Of a stretch of DNA of 64,000 bases, positions 9,592 through 19,184 are shown piece after piece. Source of the stretch: Gloeocapsopsis sp. IPPAS B-1203. GTDB taxonomy: Bacteria > Cyanobacteriota > Cyanobacteriia > Cyanobacteriales > Chroococcidiopsidaceae. The stretch spans positions 1 through 64,000 of the forward strand of contig NZ_PEIG01000008.1 in NCBI RefSeq assembly GCF_002749975.1, in the 5' to 3' direction. The number at the start of each line of letters is the position of its first letter. The first letter of the stretch is position 1. The position numbers were made by a program, and so were the translations under genes. Under the pieces are notes generated by a model. It saw only the letters and a list, made by a program, of their open reading frames with translations. It was not told the origin of the DNA and ran no database searches.

Positions 9592-9632
9592 GCCAGTGCG
9601 TTGCGGAGGTTTCCTCCGTTGTAGCAACTGGC
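9592..9632. repeat. Dispersed palindromic repeat (REP-like hairpin)
   Basis: A 41-base imperfect palindrome: outer arms GCCAGT/ACTGGC, inner arms GGAGG/CCTCC around TTT. Such hairpins, often beside a string like AACCACAGAGG as here, are typical dispersed elements of cyanobacterial intergenic DNA. It lies just before the decayed Uma2 gene. Confidence 0.6.
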
Positions 9633-9659
9633 GTAACGCAGAGGAAGAAGGGTGAAGAT

Positions 9660-10952
9660 TTAAAGTTCCTCAACAAAACAAGATGGACTCAAAAGATTAT
9701 TGGGATCGAACTGGTATTTAATTCGCTGCATTAGTTCTAAAGCATTACCTCGATATCCCCAAACATCGATTGTTTCTTTGAGAATTTTTGGGGCTGATAA
9801 AACTGTGAGAAAACCTCCTTGAGAGTGACAAAAATCTCGTATTTGTAAAATACTTTGCTTGTCCACATCAGCATCAAACCGCAATAAACCTAAACCACTA
9901 CCAGTGTGAATCAAACCCATGTGCGGATCAAATTGCGTAAGCGTTGTAACAGCATTTATAGGCAATACACCTATTTTGCAAGTAATTTTAGTAGATTTGG
10001 TAGGCGATCGCATTTGTTGTTGTAATTTCTGCCATAACTCAGTCTCATCATCTGTGTAAACTGCGCCCTGTAAATTTAACTGTTGTCCTAATTCCAAAAG
10101 TGATGTAGCTTGTTGTTTGACACTTGCAGCGAGGTTTTGAAACCGAACAACCAAGCCTAAACCTTGACCAAGAGCTAAATTTGCAACTAATTGCTTTGAG
10201 AGTAAATCAGACGCAACTGGAGTTAAAGCCGATGCGCGTAAACTTTTAACAGCTTGGGCGATCGCATTTGCATTTCCAGTCAACACTACTGTACTAGAAG
10301 CTGCTGGAATGGGAAATACGCGGAATGTAACAGTTGTAATAATACCTAACGTACCATACGATCCAGTAAACAACTTCATTAAGTCATAACCAGCAACGTT
10401 TTTAACAACTCTGCCTCCAGCTTTGGCAATTTTGCCATCGGCGCGTACAAAAGTGATTCCTAATAGTTGATCGCGCACTCCTCCGTAACGTTGACGCAAC
10501 GAACCAGTATCGGCGGTGGCGACGATTCCTCCTAATGTAGCTGCTTGAGGTGCAAATGGATCAAGTGCCAGAAATTGTCCTGCGGCTGCTAACCTTGTTT
10601 GTAAATCTGCAAAGAGAATTCCAGCTTCTGCTGTTATGGTTAAATCGCCAACTGCGTGTTCAATTAATTGGTGAATGCGTTCGGTACTGATAACAACTTG
10701 TACGCCTTGTGCTAATCCACCCCAATCGAGTTTAGTCATGTTTCCGCAGCATAGGATTTTCCATTGATTTTGGCAAGCACAGGTAACAACTGCTGCAAGT
10801 TCTGCTTGAGTTTGGGGATAAATAAGATAAGGATAGTTTTTTGTTGCGATCGCCTGTTGTATCCGTTCGCGATGCTTAGCTTCAATATCATCCCATGCTA
10901 CAACTCCAGAACTACCAACAATAGTTTCTAGTTTTTGGGCGATCGCATCCAT
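9660..10952 (-). CDS. glcE: Glycolate dehydrogenase FAD-binding subunit GlcE
   Basis: A 430-residue FAD_binding_4 protein similar to GlcE, the second flavoprotein subunit of glycolate dehydrogenase. Visible are the p-cresol methylhydroxylase-type FAD segments (LAALGGIVATADTG-like region near residue 140: ATLGGIVATADTGSLRQRYG; GGRVVKNVAGYDLMKLFTGSYGTLG near 180-205) and the short C-terminal IKYQFDPNNLLSPSCF typical of the family. It lies on the same strand as glcD and glcF but is separated from glcD by an antiparallel histidine kinase gene. Confidence 0.88.
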   Translation of the reverse strand: MDAIAQKLETIVGSSGVVAWDDIEAKHRERIQQAIATKNYPYLIYPQTQAELAAVVTCACQNQWKILCCGNMTKLDWGGLAQGVQVVISTERIHQLIEHAVGDLTITAEAGILFADLQTRLAAAGQFLALDPFAPQAATLGGIVATADTGSLRQRYGGVRDQLLGITFVRADGKIAKAGGRVVKNVAGYDLMKLFTGSYGTLGIITTVTFRVFPIPAASSTVVLTGNANAIAQAVKSLRASALTPVASDLLSKQLVANLALGQGLGLVVRFQNLAASVKQQATSLLELGQQLNLQGAVYTDDETELWQKLQQQMRSPTKSTKITCKIGVLPINAVTTLTQFDPHMGLIHTGSGLGLLRFDADVDKQSILQIRDFCHSQGGFLTVLSAPKILKETIDVWGYRGNALELMQRIKYQFDPNNLLSPSCFVEEL

Positions 10953-11516
10953 ACTACTTAAGTGATTACATTAACGTTGCTTTCAAAGTAGATTTTACTT
11001 AGATTGTGTTGACTTGAGCCTCACTATTTAGATTTAACTTAATACTTTACATATAATTCTTAAATATTAAGATACTTGTGCTAATTTTACTTTTTCTATT
11101 TTAACTACTTTTGCTATAGTCAAAAAGTTTTTAGACGCGCATTATATATTAGTCAATTTTTTATGAAATGATTTTTCCGTAATCGTACTATTATTTTTTG
11201 ATAACACTTGTATTATATTTGACTCATTCTTCTAGAGGAAATTATTAAAATGCACAGTTAATAATGAATTAAAAGTTACAATATTGCAAAAACACAATAA
11301 TTATCATATTTCGTCTAAAAAGCAAAAATAGAAATAAACTATAATATTTTTTGTTGAAATATTAAGCTTGTGTCCTTGTTTATCTATATACAAGAGTTTC
11401 AATTACCTGTTATTAATAATTCTATCTTAAGAAGTTTGATAATCATATTCTTTTGTGGTCTATTTTTTTGCATAATAATTTAATTGAGTCATTTAAAAAT
11501 TGCAAAAGCTATCACT
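10953..11516. other. AT-rich intergenic region between divergent glcE and kinase genes
   Basis: About 560 bases, very AT-rich, between the divergently transcribed glcE and histidine kinase genes. Promoters for both must lie here. I see no open frame of note, no tRNA and no clear riboswitch or terminator. Confidence 0.6.
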
Positions 11517-12809
11517 ATGTGGGAAAAGACAATTATTCAGATAAAGTCATTTTTGAATCACAAACAAAATGCGATCGCTTACAATAAACAGTCAAATAAA
11601 ATTCAAAAAATCAATCAAACTTTAGAGCAAAAGCTTCAAAAACAAACTCTACAGTTACAACAAGTTAATCAACAACTAGCAGATAAAATTGTTGAACAGC
11701 AGCAGATGGAAATAGCTCTACGCGAAAGCGAAGAAAGATACCGCGATTTATTTGAAAATGCGAATGATTTAATTCAATGCGTTACACCAGAAGGTAAATT
11801 TATTTATGTAAATCAAGCTTGGAAAGCCACTCTAGAGTACAGTGATACGGAGATAGAAACTCTTTCCATATTTGAAGTTATTCATCCTGATTGCTTAGAT
11901 CATTGTATGGAAATTTTTAAAAAAATAATGGTTGGTGAGGTTTGTAATGAAGTTGAAGCTACGTTTATTTCAAAAAGTGGTAGGAAAGTTATACTTTCTG
12001 GAAGCATTAATTGTAAGTTTGTTCAAGGTAAACCAGTTTCAACTAGAGGTATATTTCGGGATATAACTGAGCGCAAGCAAGCTGAAGTCGAAATTCACTA
12101 CGCTTTGGCGAAAGAACGAGAATTAGTTGAACTTAAATCGCGTTTTATCACGACAGCATCGCATGAGTTCCGTACACCACTTGCAGTTATTCTTATGGCA
12201 GCTAAATTACTTGAAAAGTTCAGTAACCAAATATCAGAAGAAAAGAAACAACTTTATCTCGAACGTATTCAAACTGCAGGTAATCACATGACACAGTTGT
12301 TAGATGATATTTTAATAGTTGGTAAACTTGAAGCGGAAAAGTTACAGTTTGCTCCAACTTATTTAGATTTAATACAATTTTGTGGTGAAATAGTAGAACA
12401 TATGCAAATTAGCAGTACTACTAATTTGCATACAATTAAATTCAACTGTACAAGTTCAGTTACTCATGTTTACCTAGATGCAAAACTATTGAGACATATT
12501 CTCATAAACTTATTATCTAATGCTATTAAGTATTCGCCTCAGGGTGGAAATATTAACTTTGAATTAGCATATAAATCACAAGAGATTACTTTCAGAATTC
12601 AAGACCAAGGAGTTGGTATTCCAGAAAAAGACCAAAAATATTTATTTGACTCTTTTTATCGTGGTAGCAACACTAGTACAATTCCTGGAACAGGTTTAGG
12701 TATGTCCATAGTAAAACAGTGCGTGGATTTACACAATGGAAATATTGTCATAGAGAGTCAAGTTGGAGTTGGTACTACAGTCACTGTCACAATACCTGAA
12801 CAATGCTAA
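11517..12809 (+). CDS. PAS-domain sensor histidine kinase, soluble
   Basis: A 430-residue kinase without membrane segments. Order: N-terminal coiled coil (about residues 25-75), one PAS domain (about 72-190, ending in the PAC-like RGIFRDITERKQAE), HisKA with phospho-acceptor His216 in SHEFRTPLAV, and HATPase_c (NLLSNAIKYSP, DQGVGIP, GTGLGMSIVKQCV). The ATG at 11517 is preferred over a TTG at 11484 that adds 11 residues. No response regulator is adjacent. It is inserted antiparallel between glcD and glcE, with only 32 bases between its stop and that of glcD. The signal it senses is unknown. Confidence 0.87.
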   Translation: MWEKTIIQIKSFLNHKQNAIAYNKQSNKIQKINQTLEQKLQKQTLQLQQVNQQLADKIVEQQQMEIALRESEERYRDLFENANDLIQCVTPEGKFIYVNQAWKATLEYSDTEIETLSIFEVIHPDCLDHCMEIFKKIMVGEVCNEVEATFISKSGRKVILSGSINCKFVQGKPVSTRGIFRDITERKQAEVEIHYALAKERELVELKSRFITTASHEFRTPLAVILMAAKLLEKFSNQISEEKKQLYLERIQTAGNHMTQLLDDILIVGKLEAEKLQFAPTYLDLIQFCGEIVEHMQISSTTNLHTIKFNCTSSVTHVYLDAKLLRHILINLLSNAIKYSPQGGNINFELAYKSQEITFRIQDQGVGIPEKDQKYLFDSFYRGSNTSTIPGTGLGMSIVKQCVDLHNGNIVIESQVGVGTTVTVTIPEQC

Positions 12810-12841
12810 AGTGTATTATTTATTTTTGCTTTTATTCACAT

Positions 12842-14314
12842 TTAAAATCGCTCTACTGAATCAAATTTATTTGCTAATTCAGCCCTTGCAGCTTCTCCAC
12901 ACGTACGAGGTGTCGGAAATATTTTTCCAGGATTTGCCAGTCCTTTCGGATTAAATGCTTGACGAATATATTGCATGGTTTCTAGATCGGTTTGGGTAAA
13001 CATATCTGGCATATAGCATCGCTTATCAGCACCAATTCCATGTTCACCTGAAATACTTCCACCGACTTTAACACAAAGCTTGAGAATTTCTCCACCTAAT
13101 TCTTCCACTTGTTCTAATGCACCAGGAATGGAGTTATTGTACAAAATTAAAGGATGAAGATTACCATCACCCGCATGGAATACATTAGCAATTCGATAAC
13201 CGTATTGTTTACTTAAGTTCTCAATTTCTTGCAAAACAAACGGCAATTGTGTACGGGGAATAACTCCATCTTGGACATAATAATCGGGGCTAAGATGTCC
13301 TGCAGCGGCAAAAGCTGCTTTACGTCCTTTCCATAGCTTCAAGCGTGTTTCTGGATCATTTGCTGTAGTAATGTTTCGTGCGCCATTCTGTTTACAAATA
13401 TCAGCAATTCGTTGTTTATTTGTAGCCACTTCTATAGCTAAGCCATCGATTTCGACTAATAGAATTGCTTGTGCGTCTCTAGGATAGCAGCCTGTCGCAA
13501 CAACATCTTCCACTGCATTAATACTGAGGTTATCCATCATCTCCATCCCCGCAGGAATGATTCCAGCACTGATAATATCAGACACAGCAGCACCTGCGGC
13601 TTCTACGCTGGTAAAATCTGCTAAGAGAACGCAAATTGATTCAGCTGTTTTGAGAATCTTTAGTGTAATTTCTGTGGCAATACCTAGTGTTCCTTCTGAA
13701 CCAACAAACACTCCTGTAAGATCATATCCAGGCATTTCTGGAACTTGTCCGCCCACTTCAGTAATTGTGCCATCAGGAAGTACAAGCTTTAATCCTAAAA
13801 CATGATTTGTCGTTACGCCATATTTGAGACAGTGGACGCCACCCGAATTTTCTGCAACATTACCACCAATTGAGCAGATAATTTGACTAGAAGGATCGGG
13901 AGCATAATAGAATCCAGCACCGCTAACAGTTTGCGTTACCCAATTATTGATGACTCCAGGTTGGACAATAACTTGCTGATTTTCCAAGTCTACCTTGAGA
14001 ATTTGCCGCATCATGGCGGTTACAATCAAAACACAATCTTCAATTGGTAGCGCACCACCAGATAAGCCAGTACCAGAACCGCGTGCTATGAAGGGAATTG
14101 AATTGCGATCGCATATTTTCACTATCTCTGCGACTTGTTCAGTTGTGCGTGGTAACACAACTACCGCAGGGCGTTGACGATAACTAGTTAAACCATCACA
14201 CTCATAAGTAATTAATTCTTCCTTGCGCTGCACTACGCCATTTTTGCCAAGAACAGCCTCAAATTGCTTAATAAGTGGTTTCCATTTGCTGTGCTGCTGA
14301 TTTCTAAGAAGCAT
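12842..14314 (-). CDS. glcD: Glycolate dehydrogenase FAD-linked subunit GlcD
   Basis: The 490-residue catalytic flavoprotein of glycolate dehydrogenase (FAD_binding_4 plus FAD-oxidase C domain). The FAD-binding loop ARGSGTGLSGGAL is at residues 77-89. The SIGGNVAENSGG segment, the DGLAIEV region and the C-terminal GEHGIGADK motif are all present. It should work with GlcE and GlcF in glycolate oxidation during photorespiration. It has its own upstream region and is the first glc gene in the direction of transcription. Confidence 0.92.
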   Translation of the reverse strand: MLLRNQQHSKWKPLIKQFEAVLGKNGVVQRKEELITYECDGLTSYRQRPAVVVLPRTTEQVAEIVKICDRNSIPFIARGSGTGLSGGALPIEDCVLIVTAMMRQILKVDLENQQVIVQPGVINNWVTQTVSGAGFYYAPDPSSQIICSIGGNVAENSGGVHCLKYGVTTNHVLGLKLVLPDGTITEVGGQVPEMPGYDLTGVFVGSEGTLGIATEITLKILKTAESICVLLADFTSVEAAGAAVSDIISAGIIPAGMEMMDNLSINAVEDVVATGCYPRDAQAILLVEIDGLAIEVATNKQRIADICKQNGARNITTANDPETRLKLWKGRKAAFAAAGHLSPDYYVQDGVIPRTQLPFVLQEIENLSKQYGYRIANVFHAGDGNLHPLILYNNSIPGALEQVEELGGEILKLCVKVGGSISGEHGIGADKRCYMPDMFTQTDLETMQYIRQAFNPKGLANPGKIFPTPRTCGEAARAELANKFDSVERF

Positions 14315-14493
14315 AGTGGCTTGTGTTAAACGAAGGGCTTAAATAATATTCTGACAAGATTTGCGACTAATTTGTTATTTGTCATGATTTGTTCTTCCCT
14401 GTACCCCTATACGAGAAGCTCAAGAAGCTGACATATATTATTTAGATCGCATCTATCAACTAATCTAGAAATAGCGTTTCTCAAGTGGTAATC

Positions 14494-15195
14494 ATGGTTG
14501 AGCCAACTTTCATCTGTGACGATGACTACTACGTACCAGATGCTAATCAGCTAATTACTGAAGACGATACACCTGTGGATAATTTCGCCTCTGCTAAACA
14601 GCAACGCCTGCTTGTTAGTTCCCTTTACAGTGCATTAAAAACACAAATTTTTTTAGCTGAAGCAAACGTTGGCGTTTACTACACCGATTTGCAACCCGCG
14701 ATTGTACCCGATGTGTTTCTCAGTTTTGACGTGCAAGTTCCACAAAATTGGTGGGAAAAGCAAAATCGTTGTTATATGGTGTGGCGTTTTGGAAAACCAC
14801 CAGAAGTTGCGATTGAGATTGTTTCTAACAAAGAAGGGGATGAACTGGGTAAGAAACTAAGAATCTACGAGCATATGCGCGTCAGCTACTATATTGTGTA
14901 CGATCCTACTGGGCAATTTGGACAAGTGCTACGGGTGTATGAACTCAGAGGAATGCGATATTCGGAAATTAGTGAAACTTGGCTCGAACAAGTCGGACTA
15001 GGTGTGACAATATGGCAAGGAGAATTTGAAGGCAGGCAAGATACATGGTTACGCTGGTGCTACCAAGATGGAAATATTTTGCTTACTGGAGATGAACGCG
15101 CTTCACAAGCCGAACAACGCGCTTCACAAGCTGAACAACGCGCTCAACTCCTTGCTGAACAACTACGGAGGATGGGAATTGAGCCTTCCGACTGA
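14494..15195 (+). CDS. Uma2 family (DUF820) putative endonuclease
   Basis: An intact Uma2-family protein (PD-(D/E)XK-type fold, hugely expanded in cyanobacteria, biological role unproven). Likely catalytic residues lie in QPAIVPDVFLSF and PPEVAIEIVSNKEGDELGKK. The C-terminus is a charged coiled tail built from a 7-residue repeat (ASQAEQR). The ATG at 14494 is chosen; a GTG three codons upstream is possible. It is a separate copy from the decayed Uma2 gene near 9.3 kb and differs clearly in sequence. Confidence 0.82.
   Translation: MVEPTFICDDDYYVPDANQLITEDDTPVDNFASAKQQRLLVSSLYSALKTQIFLAEANVGVYYTDLQPAIVPDVFLSFDVQVPQNWWEKQNRCYMVWRFGKPPEVAIEIVSNKEGDELGKKLRIYEHMRVSYYIVYDPTGQFGQVLRVYELRGMRYSEISETWLEQVGLGVTIWQGEFEGRQDTWLRWCYQDGNILLTGDERASQAEQRASQAEQRAQLLAEQLRRMGIEPSD
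15100..15141 (+). repeat. 21-base tandem repeat inside the Uma2 gene
   Basis: Two nearly identical 21-base units (one base different) encode two copies of ASQAEQR, with a third partial copy following. Such repeats lengthen the C-terminal coiled tail of Uma2-type proteins and probably arise by slippage. Confidence 0.8.
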
Positions 15196-15201
15196 AGTCG
15201 G
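15188..15201. repeat. Palindrome overlapping the 3' end of the Uma2 gene
   Basis: CCGACT-GA-AGTCGG forms a perfect 6-base-pair hairpin across the Uma2 stop codon, followed by GGGCTACATAGACGAAG. The look is that of a dispersed cyanobacterial repeat that supplied the last codons and stop of the gene. It might also act as a weak terminator between convergent genes. Confidence 0.5.
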
Positions 15202-15302
15202 GGCTACATAGACGAAGTATGCCTACGCACACTTTATAAACAGAATTTTATGGGTAATACTATCTCACTCAATGAGAACAACAAATTTATTTGCACTCGC
15301 AT

Positions 15303-16241
15303 TTATGTAAGAGGTTTTTTATTTAAAAATGCTTGTACTCGCTGGTAAACTTGGTCAAATAAGCTAGGCGCATCAGCATTAAACCATTCAATTTGAGGAT
15401 ACGCACGAAACCAGGTACGCTGTCGCTTGGCAAATTGCCTTGTATGCAAAACTATCAGTTCTTTTGCTTGAGTTAGTGTGACTTCGCCAGCAAGGTACTG
15501 CTTGATCTCGTGATATCCCAGTGTATTTAATAGTGGTAGATCAGCACCGTATTTGTGATAAAGATATTCCACTTCAGCTACTAAGCCGTCTGCAATCATT
15601 TGTTCGGTGCGTTGAAAAATGCGATCGCGTAAGCACTCTGTACTACAATCTAAACCAATCTGTAAAATTGGATAACTCGGTGGCTGCTCTCCTTGTTGCT
15701 GTGAAATTGGACAACCTGTCACGTAAAACACTTCCAACGCCCGCAATGTTCTGACTAAATCGTTACTGTGAATTTTCTGCGCTGCAATTGGATCGACCTG
15801 CTGCAAAATACTATAAAGTTGGGTTTGACCGAGCGATTCTAGCTGCGATCGCAACTCGGTATTCGGTGCGACTCTCGGAATTTTTAACCCTTGCACTACT
15901 GAACGAATGTATAGCCCTGTTCCACCCACTAAGAAGGGAATTTTTCCTTGCTGCTGAAACTGAGTAATTAAACCTTGTGCTTGTGTTTGGTAATCTGCGA
16001 CAGTGAGAGTTTGAGTAGGTGCGCAGATATCAATTAAATAGTGTGGTGCTAAATTTTGTTCAGCAATTGATGGCTTGGCTGTGCCAATATTAAACTCGCG
16101 GTATACTTGGCGCGAATCTGCACTGAGAATCACAGCCAAACCGAGTTTCGTTGCAAGTGCGATCGCAAGTTGTGATTTACCTGTTGCTGTCGCACCACAA
16201 ATTGTGATTAAGCAAGATCGATAAAAATTACTTGGGTACAT
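15303..16241 (-). CDS. miaA: tRNA dimethylallyltransferase MiaA
   Basis: Transfers a dimethylallyl group from DMAPP to A37 of tRNAs reading UNN codons. The 312-residue protein has the P-loop GATATGKS at residues 16-23, the ILSADSRQVYREFNIGTAKP segment, VGGTGLYIRSVVQGL and the C-terminal LHTRQFAKRQRTWFR tRNA-contacting motif. It diverges from gyrB across a 131-base gap that must hold both promoters. Confidence 0.95.
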   Translation of the reverse strand: MYPSNFYRSCLITICGATATGKSQLAIALATKLGLAVILSADSRQVYREFNIGTAKPSIAEQNLAPHYLIDICAPTQTLTVADYQTQAQGLITQFQQQGKIPFLVGGTGLYIRSVVQGLKIPRVAPNTELRSQLESLGQTQLYSILQQVDPIAAQKIHSNDLVRTLRALEVFYVTGCPISQQQGEQPPSYPILQIGLDCSTECLRDRIFQRTEQMIADGLVAEVEYLYHKYGADLPLLNTLGYHEIKQYLAGEVTLTQAKELIVLHTRQFAKRQRTWFRAYPQIEWFNADAPSLFDQVYQRVQAFLNKKPLT

Positions 16242-16372
16242 CCCCCTGAAAAATTCCTCTAAAATACCTCTACAGCCGTCTTCAAGGCTTTTATGCTACA
16301 ATTTATGAGTGTTTTTTTATTTTTTGAGTCAGATAGCTGCTCAAACTTTAAATTTCGTGGAGAATACCTTGC

Positions 16373-18313
16373 ATGACTAGCAGTTACAGCGCCGATCAGA
16401 TTCAAGTTCTGGAAGGTCTGGAACCGGTGCGCAAAAGACCGGGTATGTACATTGGCTCCACTGGTCCGCGAGGACTCCATCATCTAGTTTACGAGGTTGT
16501 AGACAATTCGATCGATGAAGCTTTAGCGGGACACTGCACTCATGTGGAGGTGGATTTAAATGCAGATGGTTCAGTTACAGTAACAGATGATGGTCGAGGC
16601 ATTCCCACAGATACGCACCCCCAAACTGGCAAATCAGCATTAGAAACAGTAATGACAGTATTACACGCCGGAGGAAAATTCGGTGGAGGTGGTTACAAAG
16701 TTTCTGGAGGATTGCACGGAGTTGGAATTTCCGTTGTCAATGCTTTATCTGAGTTGATTGAAGTTACTGTATGGCGTGACAAACGTGTTCACGTTCAACG
16801 TTTCGAGCGTGGCATTCCTGTGACTGAATTACAAGTTAAAGCTTTTAATGAGGGTAAAACAGGAACTTCTGTCACCTTTAAGCCAGATGCAACGATTTTC
16901 ACAACAGGAACCGAGTTTGATTACATTACTCTAGCTGGTCGTTTGCGCGAACTCGCATACCTCAATGCTGGTGTCAAGATTACTTTTAGCGATCGCCGCT
17001 TAGAACTATTAAAAAGCAGCGAACCGAAAGTCGAGACATATGAGTACAAAGGTGGAATTAAAGAGTATATCGCGTACATGAACCGGGATAAGCAGCCTTT
17101 ACACGAAGAAATTATCTTTGTGCAAGGAGAACGCAACAACGTCCAAGTTGAAGTTGCTTTGCAATGGTCTGTTGATGCATACACAGATAATATATTAGGT
17201 TTTGCTAACAATATTCGTACTGTTGACGGTGGTACACACCTAGAAGGATTAAAAGCTGTACTAACACGTACACTGAACGCGATCGCTCGTAAGCGGAACA
17301 AAATTAAGGATAATGAACCTAATCTGAGTGGCGAACATGTCCGCGAAGGTTTAACAGGAGTCATCTCTGTTAAAGTTCCAGACCCTGAGTTTGAGGGACA
17401 AACGAAAACAAAGCTGGGTAATACCGAAGTTCGGGGTATTGTTGACTCGCTTGTTGGTGAAGTTCTCACCGAGTATTTAGATTTTCATCCTAATGTTGCT
17501 GATTCGGTTCTAGATAAAGCAATTCAAGCTTTCAAAGCTGCAGAAGCTGCACGTCATGCAAGAGAACTAGTCCGGCGTAAATCAGTACTAGAATCATCTC
17601 CCTTACCTGGTAAGTTAGCAGATTGTAGTTCTAGAGATGCCAGCGAGTCAGAAATCTTCATCGTGGAAGGGGATAGTGCAGGAGGAAGTGCAAAGCAAGG
17701 ACGCGATCGCCGCTTTCAAGCAATTCTGCCATTGCGTGGTAAGATTCTCAATATTGAGAAAACAGACGACGCCAAAATCTACAAGAACACCGAAATTCAA
17801 GCCTTAATTACTGCATTAGGATTAGGTGTTAAGGGTGAAGAATTTGATGCTTCGCAATTGCGTTATCACCACATTGTCATTATGACTGATGCTGATGTTG
17901 ATGGAGCGCATATCAGAACACTCTTATTAACTTTCTTTTATCGCTATCAGCGCGAACTGATCGATCAAGGTTATATTTACATTGCTTGTCCCCCACTATA
18001 TAAAGTAGAACGCGGGCGCAATCACTACTACTGCTATAGCGAACGCGAACTGCAAAACTTGATTCGGCACGAGTTCCCTGACAATGCTAACTATACAATT
18101 CAACGCTTTAAAGGGTTGGGTGAAATGATGCCTGAGCAACTATGGGCAACAACAATGAACCCTGAAACGCGCACGATGAAACGAGTCGAGATTGAAGACG
18201 CTGCCGAAGCTGATCGCATCTTTACGATTTTGATGGGCGATCGCGTCGCCCCACGTCGTGAGTTTATTGAAACTTACGGTTCTCGCCTAAATCTTGCTGA
18301 ACTTGATATCTAA
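16373..18313 (+). CDS. gyrB: DNA gyrase subunit B
   Basis: ATPase subunit of DNA gyrase, which introduces negative supercoils with GyrA. The 646-residue protein has the GHKL ATPase residues ([10 protein letters not shown] at 41-50, DDGRGIP at 72-78, SGGLHGVG at 111-118), the transducer domain, the TOPRIM motifs EGDSAGG and [12 protein letters not shown], and the C-terminal RFKGLGEM region. It stands alone; gyrA is not in the window. A hairpin with a T-run follows the gene. Confidence 0.97.
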   Translation: MTSSYSADQIQVLEGLEPVRKRPGMYIGSTGPRGLHHLVYEVVDNSIDEALAGHCTHVEVDLNADGSVTVTDDGRGIPTDTHPQTGKSALETVMTVLHAGGKFGGGGYKVSGGLHGVGISVVNALSELIEVTVWRDKRVHVQRFERGIPVTELQVKAFNEGKTGTSVTFKPDATIFTTGTEFDYITLAGRLRELAYLNAGVKITFSDRRLELLKSSEPKVETYEYKGGIKEYIAYMNRDKQPLHEEIIFVQGERNNVQVEVALQWSVDAYTDNILGFANNIRTVDGGTHLEGLKAVLTRTLNAIARKRNKIKDNEPNLSGEHVREGLTGVISVKVPDPEFEGQTKTKLGNTEVRGIVDSLVGEVLTEYLDFHPNVADSVLDKAIQAFKAAEAARHARELVRRKSVLESSPLPGKLADCSSRDASESEIFIVEGDSAGGSAKQGRDRRFQAILPLRGKILNIEKTDDAKIYKNTEIQALITALGLGVKGEEFDASQLRYHHIVIMTDADVDGAHIRTLLLTFFYRYQRELIDQGYIYIACPPLYKVERGRNHYYCYSERELQNLIRHEFPDNANYTIQRFKGLGEMMPEQLWATTMNPETRTMKRVEIEDAAEADRIFTILMGDRVAPRREFIETYGSRLNLAELDI

Positions 18314-18342
18314 GCTGCTAAATAAGTAGTATTTTACACATG

Positions 18343-18374
18343 AGGAGAAAAGTCTCAAGGCTTTCTCCTTTTTT
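18343..18374 (+). terminator. Rho-independent terminator after gyrB
   Basis: Arms AGGAGAAA (18343-18350) and TTTCTCCT (18362-18369) form a stem, followed directly by a run of T. It lies 30 bases after the gyrB stop codon. Confidence 0.75.
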
Positions 18375-18437
18375 GTTTCCTTGGTTTTCTTGCGTAACTA
18401 CATAAACTTAGAGTAGTTTAATTGTGTGACAAAAAAT

Positions 18438-19088
18438 TTAATAAGCACCTTTACCTGTAATCACAACCATAACGGTTTGCCAGATAATATATAGATCTAA
18501 CCATAAAGACCAGCGATCGCGATAAATCATATCTAAGTGCAGCATATATTCAAAGCTCACCTCACTACGTCCACTAATCTGCCACAAACCAGTGACCCCA
18601 GGCATGAGTTCTAAACGTTTTATAAAAGTATTGCGATGGTTTTTGATGGCTAGAGTACAATCGCGTAATTGCAGAGGACGCGGACCTACTAAGCTCATAT
18701 GACCTTGAACAACGTTAAATAGTTGTGGCAACTCATCTAAACTAGTCCGTCGCAAGAATTTACCAACGCGGGTGATACGAGGATCTTCTTTCATTTTAAA
18801 GAGTACTCCACCGTCTGATTCATTTAAATGCTCTAGCTCTTGCAAAAGTTGCTCAGCATTCACTACCATAGTGCGAAATTTCCAGATCAAGAAAGGTTTT
18901 CCACCGCGCCCCAAACGTTCTTGCCGAAAGAAAATTGATCCTTTTGAGTCTAGAGAAATCACAAGTGCGATCGCAAGCATCAAAGGACTCAGCAGAAGTA
19001 TTCCTACACCAGCGCCCAAAATGTCAATAATTCGCTTACTAACAAGTTGCAACGTATATCGTGGGTGACTGACAAAACTAAGTTGCAT
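18438..19088 (-). CDS. Bacterial sugar transferase (polyprenyl-phosphate glycosyl-1-phosphate transferase)
   Basis: A WbaP/WcaJ/PglC-type monotopic phosphoglycosyl transferase, which puts the first sugar-1-phosphate on undecaprenyl phosphate to start exopolysaccharide or O-antigen synthesis. Landmarks: KRIIDILGAGVGILLLSP re-entrant helix, FFRQERLGRGGKPFLIWKFR, DELPQLFNVVQGHMSLVGPRP, and GLWQISGRSEVSF. Only the catalytic domain is present (about 216 residues), without the long N-terminal membrane region of WcaJ. ATG at 19088 is preferred to a GTG at 19121. It could prime the polysaccharide made by the Wzx/Wzy genes at 51-59.5 kb. Confidence 0.87.
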   Translation of the reverse strand: MQLSFVSHPRYTLQLVSKRIIDILGAGVGILLLSPLMLAIALVISLDSKGSIFFRQERLGRGGKPFLIWKFRTMVVNAEQLLQELEHLNESDGGVLFKMKEDPRITRVGKFLRRTSLDELPQLFNVVQGHMSLVGPRPLQLRDCTLAIKNHRNTFIKRLELMPGVTGLWQISGRSEVSFEYMLHLDMIYRDRWSLWLDLYIIWQTVMVVITGKGAY

Positions 19089-19184
19089 AGTACAGTAAAC
19101 CCTTAACAGTCTAGTTGACACTTATAGCCAATAGGAAAGGTTGGTAATTGGTGATTAGAAAAATATTTATTAACAACTTAAAAC

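Noticed and set aside
16921-17469. 182-codon open frame antisense to gyrB
   Set aside because: It lies wholly inside the well-supported gyrB gene and has no family-like features; a shadow frame.
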